Counted from the first letter of the stretch, positions 1 through 11,510 are shown. The stretch is 28,672 nt of DNA from Isohypsibius dastychi (GCA_034696485.1 JAQIWT010000205.1:1-28672), one strand, 5' to 3'. Made by a program: numbers and translations. The notes: a model not told the origin generated them from the sequence alone.

Positions 1-521
1 TTGCCCCCCCCCCCCCCCCCCCGCCGCATTAGGTAACATTGAAAACCGAACTTCTTCCTAGCATCACATGCGTAAAATGGGCTAAAACTCAAACACTGCA
101 ACGATGATTTTGTGGATTGCTGATATCAACAAACATGTTGCATCATCGTCACTGGGTTGACTGTTGCCTGGAATCAATCCGCCGCACCGCGGAAAACAAG
201 CAACAAGTTTGGGGGAATTGTAGATGCACTGCAATATCATTGCCCGGAATTGTTAGTTCTCATTCGGTCTATTGATCATCGTGGGACGGCTTAAAGGGAA
301 TAAGCGATATGATCTGTTTTCTCCGAAAAGACGAGCTGATTTGTTATCACGCAGTTCATTTGGAAAAGGGGTCAGCGTTGACCAGACCTTTCGTCGAAAT
401 CGAATTGCATCGAACTTCTTTGCGGGATGGTGATTTAATAAATTGTACAATGTGTTTTACTCTCATTGGGAAATAATACACTGAATTAAATTGCTTTGAT
501 TTCTACTTGTATGTGAACTAA
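1..521. other. Gene-poor left edge with a poly-C run
   Basis: The window opens with a run of about 19 C residues (roughly 4-22), which may be a low-complexity contig edge. The rest, up to the polyadenylation signal of the Rab-like gene, shows no supportable gene. A 65-codon open frame on the minus strand (253-450) has no recognisable domain or convincing exon context. Confidence 0.5.
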
Positions 522-527
522 TTTATT
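522..527 (-). terminator. Polyadenylation signal of the Rab5-like gene
   Basis: The plus strand reads TTTATT, so the minus strand carries a canonical AATAAA. It lies about 54 nt beyond the stop codon of the Rab-like gene, a normal distance for a short 3' UTR. Confidence 0.55.
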
Positions 528-580
528 TCTATCTTGCACATAACTTGTACGTAAAAGAAAAACATGCAGGATTAGCATTA

Positions 581-1252
581 TTATTGCCATATTAAACAGC
601 AGGCTCGTTTTTCTCCGCCACCAGAATCTCTGAGTAAAATCTGGTCATTTTCAACCGGGGATGATTTATTCAGATGAAGCCTATGTGCTACGGCCAAAAA
701 TAATTCCGCCACGTTCGAGTTAGATTTTGCGGATGTCTCGAAAAAAGGCAAATTATTCCTCTTCGCTAACGCTGCGCCTTCTTCCTGCGTGACACACCTT
801 TGCCCAGCTAGATCTGTTTTATTTCCAACGAGTACCATGACAATCGGCTCGCGAACTTCCTCCGAGATTCTATCAATCCATTCCGAGGCTTTCGAGAACG
901 AATCCCAGCTTGAAATATCATAATCTACAAGTGCGGCTTTTGCATTCCGGTAATAAAGAGGTACAATCCCCTGAAAACGCTCTTGTCCAGCCGTATCCCA
1001 GATCTCCAACTTTACTACAACGTTATCGATGATGACAGACTGAACCGTGTACGCAACACCGAGTGTCGGCTCCTGGCCTTCCGGGAAGACCCCTTTGACA
1101 AACTGGAGTGTCAAGCACGTTTTTCCGACCGATGATGCACCTGCGGTTGAAAACAAATTCGATCAGCTGTTTTGTAGGTGCGAACGGTGAACGTGAAGCC
1201 TACCGATTACGACGACCTTGTAAGCCTGTCGAGACGGCGTTCCCTTGCTCAT
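581..1252 (-). CDS. Rab5/Rab22-like small GTPase
   Basis: Two coding exons: 1204-1252 and 581-1140, with a 63-bp GT..AG intron that splits a glycine codon of the P-loop. The spliced protein is 202 aa. Visible G motifs are GASSVGKT (P-loop, residues 17-24), a TLG switch I threonine, WDTAGQERF (switch II, catalytic Gln kept), NKTD and ETSAK. QFVKGVF and YYRNAKAA match Rab5 best, with Rab22/31 next. Rab5-family GTPases control early endosome fusion and traffic from the plasma membrane. The C-terminus carries adjacent cysteines (RACCLIWQ), the expected geranylgeranylation site, but with four residues after them. The start is the ATG at 1252, which gives a normal short Rab N-terminus. The family is certain; the exact subfamily is less so because the switch regions have diverged from Rab5. 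Confidence 0.9.
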
Positions 1253-1937
1253 TTTTGGATTTAATTAACTCCAATGCACCAACACACCATGGTACCACAC
1301 CCGTTTCTGCGTTATTTGCAACGCGTGCAACGTCATTTAGCCAGTTCAATAGGCCGTTTGTTTTCGTTTATCTTATCGTGTGATGTATGTATGACACCTT
1401 TGGAGCACGATATTAGATGGAACCCTGGAACGACGCTGCAGTTTTCGATGCAGACTTGAGAAAGAACTGCGCTCTTCACTTAATACGCCGGCTAGAGCTC
1501 CGTGACCGTTCTCTTTCCGAACAGTAAGATGCGCAATGCATCCGTGTGGCCGTCTAGATTTCAGATTACAGTAACTGCCGGTTTCTGAAGACCAAGAACA
1601 AAAGACCGGGACTCGGGCTGAATGCGTTATCGAACCGTACCGCGAGCCGGTTTACGTCACGGCTCGTCAATCAAAGTCGTCCACACACGAAATCGACACA
1701 ACAACACAGAATTTCGTTCTGTTTTCTCATCATTTATGTTTGTGTAGTCCAGAAACAGAATCCAGATTGGGATTACAATGATCCTACCACTGTTGCGAAA
1801 TTAGATGACAGGGAAGTTTATGGGATGTGACTTGTGGAATCCAGCGAGATTGATTGTTGACGCGATATTTGGCAAATCAGTGTTGTACAAATCGGAAGGA
1901 GGAAACCGCGATTCTCCCAGTCCGCCTTCGATTCACA
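1253..1937. promoter_or_regulatory. Shared upstream region of two divergent genes
   Basis: This 685-bp region lies between the start codons of the Rab5-like gene (minus) and the FCHO gene (plus). It must contain both 5' UTRs and at least the proximal promoters. I see no TATA box or other element I would defend. The frames inside it are short and overlapping, without domain content. Confidence 0.5.
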
Positions 1938-4900
1938 ATGGTTCAGTTTACGGAGAACTTCTGGGTGAGTTTTCGGAAGTGTCATCAGCATCCTGTTCTT
2001 GATTCTCAGTGAAAGATGCATCCACCGTAGTGGACAACTTTAGAATTTAAGTCAGTTTCAAGGTCGCCCAACGAGACCCAGACTTTTACATGAAGCTTTT
2101 TCGTTTCCAAAGAGCTTTGTATGTGGGTCTCCTTTGGAATTGGAATTTTCGTTGAGAAGTTGAAGAGAGCTGCATTTTCGTTTGTACGATATGCTCTTTC
2201 TGACAAACATCTTTTTTTTTCCAGGGCGAAAAATTCCAAGGATACGATGTTCTATACCATAATATGAAACATGGCCAGAAATCTTGCAGTGAATTCATCG
2301 AGTTTGTCAAGGAGAGGATGCTGGTCGAGGAAAATTATTCCAAACAACTGGCCAAATTATCTCGACAAGTGGGCAGTAATCCTCCACTAGGGTAAAATAT
2401 TCAGTCTTTTATTATGTTTGAACAAGTCTGTTGATAAGATTGTTGACGTTTCTCATCTACCTCTAGGACCTTCTCTCCTTACTGGCAAGTGGTGCGACAA
2501 AGCACGGAGAAAACATCCACGATTCACCAGCAGCTGGTTGTCAAGCTTCAGGAATTATTGAAAGATATGCAGAAATATTTGGATGAGCAATCAAGAAAGC
2601 ATAAAACGGTAACGTTTTTTCAGAAGCAATTTTTTTGGCGGATGCGATGGTAAATCAGACGTAGGCAGTTTTTTTGTAATATGGGAATGTTTCTTCGGAA
2701 GTGATATATTTGCTTGGGACATGCGATCGTAAATCGGATGTTGGCTTATTTCCGGTTGTGTTTATTTTTTTCAGATGAAAGATGCTGAAGTGGAGACGGC
2801 CAACGTTGTGCAGGCTGTTCAGAGTCAACAAGCGATGCTGTTGAAAAGCAAAGAGGCTTACGTTGCACGGAGTCAGGAGCTGGAAAAATGCCGAAAGGAT
2901 AATGCCGGCCCGAAAGACGTCGAAAAAGCGGAAGCCAGGTTGAAAAAAGCCACCGAGGATTATCGGGCGAATGTTGAAAAATATGGCGGTCTGCGGAGTG
3001 ATTTTGAAAAGAAAATGACCAACACCAGCCAGCATTTTCAGGATCTGGAAGAGCAGCATCTCCGGCAGATGTTGCAGTTTGCGGAACATTATGGAAATGC
3101 TATCGATTTCTGTTGGACAAGTCTGCAAGAAGTAAGTGGTTATTATTTAGAAATTGTGATCAGATCCTGTAAAGAAGATTTGAAAGGTAACGCTAACAGT
3201 ATGTTTCCAGATGGCGGCTGACTTGAAATCAAAAACGTTTGAACTGACGATCGAAAAGCTACTGACATTGTTCGTGGAAGCTAAAACGACCGGAACTGAA
3301 AAACCTGGTGGGTTAATCGAGTTTTCAGAACAATTTCACGTCAGAATTTGTGAAGCTGCGGTGGTTGCAACTTATCGGGGAATTATCTGAGTTTAAACAT
3401 TATTGTTTAACTGTAAAATATTAAGAAATTATCTGAGTTTTAAAAAATATTAAATGTTTTTTTCAGCACCAATTGTGCTACCTGGAAAGTGTTTGAGTTT
3501 TAACATTTTCGTTAAAAATATTCAGCTTATTTTCTCAATTTTTGAAAAAAATATCGAAATGTTTTTACTTTTTTAGCACCGATTGAGTTCGAGGAAATTG
3601 GCTCATCTCCTCCTCTCCAGCCGCCTCCGACATACACTCCCCAGATCTCAAGCTTGTTGTCGTTTGATGGAGATGATTCGATATTCGGAAGTCCAGCTCC
3701 AGCCATTATTCCTCCCGTAGTTGAAGAACCGGTTGTTGGCCCACCTGTTCCGGAGAAACGAGGTACCAGATTGTCAGCGTGCACTTTGATTTGTTTCCGG
3801 TATAGGGCGCTCTTCTACTTCGCATGGCTTGTGACTTTTGGTTTTTGGCTTTGCTTCTGTTGCTTGAAACTGTATATTGTGGTGGAAATGATTTAGGAAT
3901 GCTACTGCGTAAGCAAAGAAAGCTGAATTCTAGCCATCGCTTGAGCCACAATGGGGCTTCCGGCGACGCCCCGCATTCCACCAATGGCGAGCTTCCGCCG
4001 GCTCGCAAAGCCTTCACCGATTCCAAGCTCAAATTCCCCTCACTGCGAAATATTTTTTCGACTGGAAAATCTCATGAAGGTTGGTTATATTAGTCTGACT
4101 TTTTGGTTACTCGTACATTCATACAATTGAAAATTGTGGTAATGTTTCGTTCTTTCAGAACCAAGCTCAAATCCTGAACCAAAGAGTATTACTTCGACTT
4201 CCGGTGATCTCGTAAAATCTTCTCCTTCCGACCTTGACCGCAGCCCAGCTCGCAGATCGAAATGTAACCAACAGCACTCTGACTGACCCAGACAGCCTCC
4301 ATTTTGGGTTTCTTCTGCATTTTTATTTGTTTGGTTCTTTATTTTATCCCCCTCTGCTCGTTTGCGTGCTTTAATTTGGCTTTGCATGATTCATTCAAAT
4401 TATCCATGAAAATGTTGCTGAATTTAACTGATTTTCATTTTGTTTGTTTCAGGGTTCTTTTCGAAAAAAGATGGCCAGAAGAAGGAAAAGGATAAGAAAG
4501 AACCGAAAAAGTCTAAAAGCAAGAAAGGGAGGGAGATCTTGTCCTCCACAAATACACCAACAATTGCCGAGGACGCTAAAAGCGAAAGCAGTTTTGGAAG
4601 CCATTCCAATGATCAATCTTCTGCGTCTCCTCAAGTTGATGCTGACGGATATATCATCCGACCAAGTGTTAGTTCCGATGCCGGAAAATCTAGGAGTGAT
4701 AGCTACGAACAGTACAAATCGAGCTCAGATTCTGATTCCGGTAAAGCTTACAAATACAACTTTTCAAAAATTGTGTGATTGATTTATAGTTTCCAGAAAA
4801 AGACGAGCCGAAGAAAATTCGCGTTGTCATCAAACCGCCAACAATTCAGCCGAATCGAACCGGTCCTGTCGACGATCGACATCTTCGCGATCAAGCAACG

Positions 4901-6107
4901 AAACTCCAGTTGGGCAACATGGGTTTCTCCTACACCGGCGGAAAACGGGCAACAACTAGAATGGAGGAAATGATGAAGAGATCTACATCCATGTCCTCGG
5001 ATGCCATGGAATCCCGCTTGAACGCCTTTGATCCATTCAACTCGCCACAACAATCAGCTCCACCAGTTTCGCACGGTAGTTTCCTGATAACGCCGCAAAA
5101 AACAGGCGGAAGTGTCACGAGCAACCCTTGGGATTCTTCGCCGGATTTCTCACTTTTGAGCCAGACTGCTCAGTTCCAAAGTCTCCCAGCTCCACCGTTG
5201 CCTTTCAGAAACCCAGCTCAAGTTGTTCCTGCAAGTGTCTCTTCCCCAACCATCGCTATTCCAATGGCGGTTGCGTTTGTGGAAAAAGTCTCGGCGAACT
5301 TCAGTGGAGCTGATGAATCGAAATGTCGGACTAGAATCGAAGGCGATTTGATTTTGACGTTTCCTAGTGGAGTTCTCCAGATGCTGTTGAGCAATCCCAA
5401 TCATCCTGCGTTGAGGTTTTGTTTAACACAAACAAGCCTCCTGGAGCATATTTTGCCGAATAAACATCTGGTCACTCAGGAAACCCAGATTGATGATGGA
5501 AGGATAACTTATACCTTCAACATGGCAAACCTGACTAATCAGTTGAAGAAACAAGCGGAGGCCAAGGCTGCGCCTCAACCTTACCAAAATATCCCTGTGA
5601 TGAAATATCATGTAATTATTCCTGTTTTATTACGTGATTTTTTAACGTTGAAATCTCATCTAGGTTTCTTCTTCGGCCGGAATACAAACGGCACCGGTGA
5701 TTTTAGTGGGTTATTGGAAACACGAAGAAATGAATACCAGCATGCGGATAGACTATCGGAGAAATCCAACTTATCCCCCACTTCGTGGATGCCAGATCAG
5801 TCTGCCTGTTCCGCCGGAAATAGACGTTTCGTCAATGACGTCCATTCCGGCTGGGGAATGGTCTCCACATGAACATATTGCCCGGTGGAACATCCTAGAG
5901 CCCCCGACCGAATTTGCCAGTATTAAAGCACGTTTTGAACACCCCTCGTCGACTTCCGGACGCATTTCCGGACCAGTCCATTGTGGGTTCCAGGCTGAAG
6001 GTATTTTACTGTCGAGGGTATTATTTGAACTCGCTAGCGACGGATACAAAGTGACAGTGGTGAAGATGCGGGTTGCTTCAGCAAAATATGTTTGTGAGGC
6101 TTCTTGA
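1938..6107 (+). CDS. FCHO: FCHO-type muniscin (F-BAR and mu-homology domains)
   Basis: Eleven coding exons: 1938-1964, 2225-2391, 2467-2608, 2775-3131, 3211-3307, 3577-3762, 3897-4079, 4159-4263, 4453-4740, 4797-5611, 5664-6107. All phases fit and give 936 aa, somewhat longer than human FCHO1/2. Residues 1-265 form the F-BAR domain (GEKFQGYDVLYHNMKHGQ is near-identical to FCHO2). A long linker holds a lysine-rich patch, the conserved GYIIRP and SSSDSDS blocks, and a DPF motif (about 596-598) of the type that binds the AP-2 alpha ear. Residues about 672-936 are the mu-homology domain (VSSSAGIQTAP; ending SAKYVCEAS). FCHO proteins bend the plasma membrane and activate AP-2 at nascent clathrin-coated pits, recruiting Eps15. 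The start ATG encodes MVQFTENFW, matching the family's N-terminus. The gene is head to head with the Rab5-like gene and convergent with the formamidase gene. Confidence 0.95.
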
Positions 6108-6109
6108 TC

Positions 6110-6115
6110 TTTATT
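6110..6115 (-). terminator. Polyadenylation signal of the formamidase gene
   Basis: TTTATT on the plus strand gives AATAAA on the minus strand, 140 nt past the formamidase stop. It sits 3 bp from the stop codon of the convergent FCHO gene, so cleavage 10-30 nt further would place the end of the formamidase mRNA inside the antisense of the FCHO coding region. Confidence 0.5.
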
Positions 6116-6254
6116 CAACTTTTGGGAAATGTTATTAGCATGGCAGACCTCTGCGATCTTGTTACCGGTTTAACAATATCGATTATTTTTGATGAAGTTT
6201 TGAATGGTTGGATTATTGAAGTGAATGATTTTGGAAAATGGACACGGTTCTTGT

Positions 6255-8385
6255 TTATGAGATTGTGGCGTTAGGAGATGAACCTTGCTTGCTCAAAGGA
6301 AGAACCTCGCTTTCGAGCGAAATGGTCGTCTGTTTTTGTAGTTCTTTCAGTGGAGGACGCATAGATGCCATGAACGCGATAATTTCCTGCAAATCACAGA
6401 TGAGATAAAATTTTGCCTTGTGATATTTATGTGAAGTATTCGCATGAATTTTGGTCCATCTCAAAAGAAGAGTTAAATCGAGCTGGTTACCTGAGTGAAG
6501 CCGTCGTTTTCGTCGATTAAATTTTCCACAACTTCGAAGTGATCGCGACCGAGGAATTGGGTCAGTTCGACTTTGACTCCTTTCTGTTTATCCAGCCGCT
6601 TTTTTATTGCCTGTTCGCATGTTCAACGAATTATATCCTGGTTTATTACATTTGGTATATCTAACTCCACACATATTAGAACTCGAACATTTTACACCGG
6701 TATTTGAAATTATCTTGGCCGTATTTGAAATCATTGACAAACTTAATCTTGAATTTGACCAAAAATTTGAAAATTTCTGCGAATTTATGTATTTTGGAAT
6801 AGTTGTTCCTCTGGAATTCTGAAATGTTGTTTTAGAGATTCGTGTTCGGCGTTTGTTTTTCAATTGTCGTACATACCAGGAAATACTCTTCGGCCTCTTC
6901 CTCGAAAACGGGGGAATCGAATTGTGCCACGCAAATGTTGAAAACCGAGTCGCGTGAATGCTTGAAATTCTTGGCCAATTGTTTAACACAATTCACAGGG
7001 CTGCACGTCGTGACTTCATTGCTGCGTACAAAAGAAAAAAAGAAACACAATCAGCATTATGCTAACACGAGCTTTGAGTTCCTACTCATAAAATCACTGG
7101 TTCGAAGCAAACAAATAATAATTTTTCGTCCGTGTAGATTGGGTGTGCTCTTTCTTACCTGGATATGTTCAAATAATCGTTATGGTAAGTTTTGAGCAGG
7201 GGCTTTAGGTTATACACTCCGCCAACAAGCCATACCGCTGAATAAAAAATAACACAAATGTTAAATGAGCTGAAGCCGCTGAAGTACAAAATAATCTGGA
7301 TGAGCGAAAACCTTTATTTTTTTTAAATTCAAGTCCTTTATAATGAAGCACTTGAAGCAAACCTTTTATCATCTTCATTTTATTCTGCAGTGGTTCAGGG
7401 TATGGCAGGCTGAGCATCATGGCTAGCAGATGAGCGCCCCATGAATGGCCACACATTAATATCCCACTATAAAATCCAGGTGTATAATGTTTTTTTTCGA
7501 TAGAAAATTGTACGTACCTGCATTCTAGTTTTTCTGCCATTTTGAGAATCAATTCCATTGCTGAACCCAGTTCGGAACACGCGTCTTCCATCGAAACTGA
7601 AATGACCTTAAATTGCTAGTCATTTGCCGTGTTAAAATGTTTACCGCAAAAAAACCTGTTTGATCACTTGGCCGGCTATTAGAAATCCGATGGGCAAGAA
7701 CGACCAGAACTCCACTGTTTTCGCAGATTGTGCCGCCCATGAAGGCGCTGACATCTTTGCTGAAAAACAGTTCAAAATATTGTCCGAAATTAAATTTCAA
7801 ATGCATCGAACACAAATACTTTTCGATTCATTTTAATTGTTACCTCATATCCAAGCCATAGACCCCATGGACGTAAACAAACATTGGTCTCCCTGTACAA
7901 ATAAAAATAAGCACGAAAAGGTGAAAGTCACCGTGTTTTGAAATATTTTATCGATTATGTATCGATTGATGTGTATGATTCACTGCAACTTGACCCACTC
8001 ACCGGCGAAAATCTCCGGACGAAAGGAGTAAACATCCAAGGTGTCTTCCCAGGTGGAACCATATCGAATATTCTCTATCCAGAAGTAATTGCTCCGCACT
8101 TCGTCAGTAGCTTCAAAAAACAAAATATATTCAATTCATTACAAAGTTCAAAGTTGCTTCTAGTTTCGTATTTTTTTACCTTGTTTGACGACAGCATAAT
8201 GGCGATCTAACACGTTTTCCGGGGGTAGACTTTGATTGTGATAATAACACGGTGAATATAAGTGATTGGCCGCCTGGAAAAAGCAGCAAATCGAGTTGTG
8301 GATCGTGTCGATTTGAGTCCAGGGAATTACAACAGAACAGATGTTGATGTTATTATTTTACCTCCGAATATTTGTGTTTACCCAT
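6255..8385 (-). CDS. AFMID: Kynurenine formamidase (arylformamidase, alpha/beta hydrolase)
   Basis: Eleven exons: 8362-8385, 8180-8273, 8003-8110, 7844-7892, 7656-7759, 7518-7596, 7363-7466, 7159-7237, 6877-7021, 6491-6610, 6255-6386. All are in phase and give 345 aa. The enzyme family hydrolyses N-formylkynurenine to kynurenine in tryptophan breakdown, in the cytosol. LMCGHSWGAHLLAMML holds the nucleophile elbow (Ser161). AQFDSPVF (Asp249) and LGRDHFEVVEN (His286) complete the triad and align with AFMID. LYSPCY near the N-terminus matches the family's YSPSRW region. The oxyanion motif, normally HGGxW, reads HGVYG (residues 84-88). The first exon encodes only 8 residues; its ATG follows an in-frame upstream stop and is the first in frame, but this small exon is the least certain part. 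The acceptor of the 6491-6610 exon was chosen for phase and for its preceding CAG. Confidence 0.88.
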
Positions 8386-9522
8386 CGCAGATGCCTCTTG
8401 ATAGAAATAAACAGCTGCAAGTTTTTTGGTCAAGATTTCGCTGGCATAATAAAGGGCAGTAGGGCCACTTACACCTCAATCCAAGCAGAGCAAGCAAATC
8501 GAAATGATCAAAACTGCGTAATAACTTGTGCAATGACTCGGCCAACCGGTCGATCAAATATTTTTCGAGTGGTCAGGTAGAGAAAATATTTTCCAGCTCT
8601 GGAAAAGAGGAGTGTTTCAAATTGAGGTAAACGGTGCAATCAGATGGAGCATTGAGGTGGAGGCCAATTCGTTCAGCCTCATACTGCAGAGTGAATATTA
8701 TTCGGTAACCAAACCGGGTCCACCGCGGATCGCTGATTTTACACAATTCCAATATTCTAAGCTGGCTTATGTGTCAGTCTGAAAATTTCATAACGAGCTT
8801 CAATCGGCGCTGCTTTCAATGCGAACCACCTGAGACATCTATTTAATATTTCGGAATGTTCTTTGAATCGAATGATTTATCTCCATAAAATACAGCTCTG
8901 TACATGTGTGAATGAGTTTATTCGGTCAACATCGCGCATTTGTTAACATTCTCTAACTTCAAAATACGGGAACATCGAATCTCAAAAATCTTTTGATTTG
9001 CGTAATCCTGTCAGTTATGGCTTAATACCAATGTTGAAACTTTTGAGAAATTCAACAATAAATCACTGTATTTTGGGCCTTATTGTTACGAATAAACGGT
9101 CGAATTGTTTTGTGTTCTTTGAAGGGGAATGTCGGGTGCTTGTAGTGTTATACTTCGTGCGATTACGTTTGCCACCCATGTCCCTATACTTTCTGGTGAA
9201 GAAAGGTCATCGGTTATAGGGAACAATATCAATCTAGGTTGCAAACCCTCATCACTGGTCCCCTCATTACGTGTTTTTGCTCAGCCTATCAATGATCACT
9301 CGTGTGTATTGTAGTTCACATGAACACGGCATTGTGAACAAAGAACCAAAATGAAAATACCCCGAGGATCTTTTGGACATGAAGCTTCGGATCATGAGAC
9401 TTTTCTGCGTACGAGGATTTGCCAGTTTCTTTCCAAATGTTGCAGCACTAAAACAAAGAAAAGTGTTTCGTTGGAATGAAGCGACTTCGCGCAAGAGGAT
9501 TTAATGTACAATAAGTGAACTA
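8386..9522. other. Intergenic region between formamidase and the small basic protein gene
   Basis: This region of about 1.1 kb lies upstream of the minus-strand formamidase and downstream of the next minus-strand gene. It should contain the formamidase promoter and 5' UTR. Several 60-80 codon frames exist on both strands, but none shows a domain, a plausible splice chain or conserved motifs. No tRNA or repeat was seen. Confidence 0.45.
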
Positions 9523-9528
9523 TTTATT
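9523..9528 (-). terminator. Polyadenylation signal of the small basic protein gene
   Basis: AATAAA on the minus strand (TTTATT on plus), 137 nt beyond the stop codon at 9665-9667. It lies in an AT-rich stretch. Confidence 0.4.
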
Positions 9529-9664
9529 TACATGCAAAAGAAACGAAAAGTAATTATTGGAAATTTGAAAGCGTATTGATGAGCAAGCTGTAGTTTCTAT
9601 AACGCGACAAAATTACGGAAACCAAGTCATCCTGAAATTTCTTTCAGTTATGATAACAAGCAGG

Positions 9665-10210
9665 CTATATAAGAAAGTCCATCGCCCGAATATCATACGA
9701 CATGGAATCCGCGCGTGGTCGATCAGGAGATTTCGTACTACGCTTGCTCTCCAAATTGTTCTCCACGCGCTTGTTTTTTCTAAGGTTCTCAAACCATGCC
9801 TGAATCGGGGTTGAAGCTTGCTTTTCCTCCTCCCGCATTGGCACGATTGATTTCTCGCGTTTTTGATTTTGTGCCATGAACTTGTTTTGATTCCTAGACG
9901 ATCTGCCGGAAGCGGAAGAGAGGGTTGTTGTTTCAGAGCTCTGACGACTCAACTTCTTCCTTGGTTGTTTTCTGCAAGAATTGAAGATGAATTAATTTTA
10001 CACAATTTATCAAATTCTGAAACATTTTTGTAGAATAACTTTTTTCGAGCTGGTATGACGAAAACATGAAACGTACTTCGATTTCTCGGCTTCCTTGTTA
10101 AGTTCCGCCGGAACGCTCTGTGGATAAGGATGACCAGCTCGTCCATTATACGAATGCATTGAATGGCCAGCAGCCGATGCGAAATCTCCAAAAGCGCCAA
10201 AAAGATCCAT
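9665..10210 (-). CDS. Small basic protein of unknown function, two exons
   Basis: Exons 10077-10210 and 9665-9971 are joined by a 105-bp intron (donor gtacgt, acceptor ttgcag). Phase is kept across the junction, giving 146 aa. I do not recognise a family. The N-terminus MDLFGAFGDFASAAG is hydrophobic and glycine/alanine-rich but not a convincing signal peptide. The middle is very basic, with KKQPRKK (a nuclear-localisation-like cluster) followed by a Ser/Thr/Arg/Gln-rich, probably disordered stretch. STPIQAWFENLRKNKR could form an amphipathic helix, and the chain ends in a hydrophobic DIRAMDFLI. The matching splice signals and the unbroken frame support a real gene. A nuclear or RNA/chromatin-linked role is only a guess from composition. 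Confidence 0.6.
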
Positions 10211-11510
10211 GATCAAACTTCAATAAATTCAGCGTTTAAATCTTGTGAGCAACAAGTGTGAATATAATCGCGAAAAGTTCAGTTGTGAAAACTAAATACT
10301 GCACTGCGGAACTTGGCCTGTAAAAACGTTTATATTGAACTTTTATCAAAATAACCCATCAAGGCAAGGCTGAATTTTATCAGCTGCATTCAGTTATTTT
10401 GCGCCAAAAAACAAGTTTTCGCCATAACTTTTAGCGACTGATCGAGACAACAAATCAATCAGCCATGGCCCTCCCACCGATACAACCGAAAGCGCAGAAA
10501 CCTTAATTGCTTGACGTACTTACAGACTTTTATATTCGTAGAAACTAAAACAATTGCGCACGTAGCAGAAATAGTCCACGAGAAGACTGAGTGATTTGCA
10601 CATAACTAAAGATGATTTTTCGTCATTTTTGCGGTAATGCGGAAGTTTCTTGTGAAAATTCCAAAAACCACTACGCAAGTGTCGATTATGTACAACATTA
10701 CTATTTTATCGTTTCTGCAAATCACGTCATTTGGACTGACCTTTGTTTATGGCAGTTTCAAACTTCGCACGTTTTGAAATGAGTACTATCATTATTGTTA
10801 TAAGGAACCTAGAAATCCATTTCAGTTGCATCGTTTTCCAACGTTTGAAGAAAAGTTCAGGATTTCCAGACAATTCCTTGCGGCAGTTCGAGATGTTGTC
10901 CAATATTTTAATGCAAAAAATATTGTCTGAACTGTTCTGGAGAGACGAGAACGTGTAGTGAAGGATCCTTTGTTATTTTGACGTTCAGCACTCCCACCAA
11001 ACTACGCTTGATGGCAAATATCGACAGGTGTTGTTACGAGTTATGATTAACGGTTTTTTCCGGGGTTCTTTCTTTCATCTGCCAGTTTTTTTCACTGCCT
11101 TCAAATCGAAGTAGCACTTCAGCGTACGTACTGATGCTGCAGAACATACCACGAAATTCTAACAACTTGACTAAAAGTGCAGTGTTTTGCGGTGCTGTCC
11201 ATTTTAAGTAATAAATGTCGACTGTTTTCGGTTTTTAATCAACTCGAGATACGAATATACTGCATTTAACTGCGTAAAATGAACAGCGACAAAATACTGA
11301 GAAATGTAAACGAAACTATAAGAAACAATCCGAATAACAGTGCGATGAACATCGGTGCTTATGAATTACAGAATAGTATAGTGGAGATCGGACAGTAAAT
11401 GTGGAATCTCAACAGCCAACCAATTCGCTGATGAACCTCATGGATATCCATCAAATACACTAAGTTTTTTATACAAACTGAGGTAGCGCCGACGGTCATG
11501 TTTCACTCCT
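10211..11510. other. Intergenic region upstream of the small basic protein and downstream of HMGB
   Basis: About 1.3 kb that includes the 5' region of the small basic protein gene and the HMGB 3' UTR. A 39-codon plus-strand frame at 11279-11398 (starting MNSDKILRNV) is open, but nothing else supports it. I see no canonical AATAAA close to the HMGB stop on the minus strand, no repeats and no RNA gene. Confidence 0.45.

Noticed and set aside
253-450. 65-codon minus-strand open frame
   Set aside because: No domain, no splice context, and it lies beyond the Rab gene polyadenylation signal.
2655-3128. 157-codon minus-strand frame
   Set aside because: It is the antisense shadow of the FCHO F-BAR exon at 2775-3131, whose plus-strand reading matches the family throughout.
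3467-3488. Microexon after the decoy FCHO acceptor
   Set aside because: The possible donor after 22 nt would break the reading frame into the next exon.
7090-7110. GGTTCGAA-like tRNA B-box
   Set aside because: It lies in a formamidase intron with no matching A-box or cloverleaf around it.
9267-9494. 75-codon minus-strand frame
   Set aside because: No recognisable domain and no adjoining exon; intergenic frames of this length are expected by chance.
11279-11398. 39-codon plus-strand frame
   Set aside because: It is short, with no conserved motif or transcript signal; noted only within the intergenic description.
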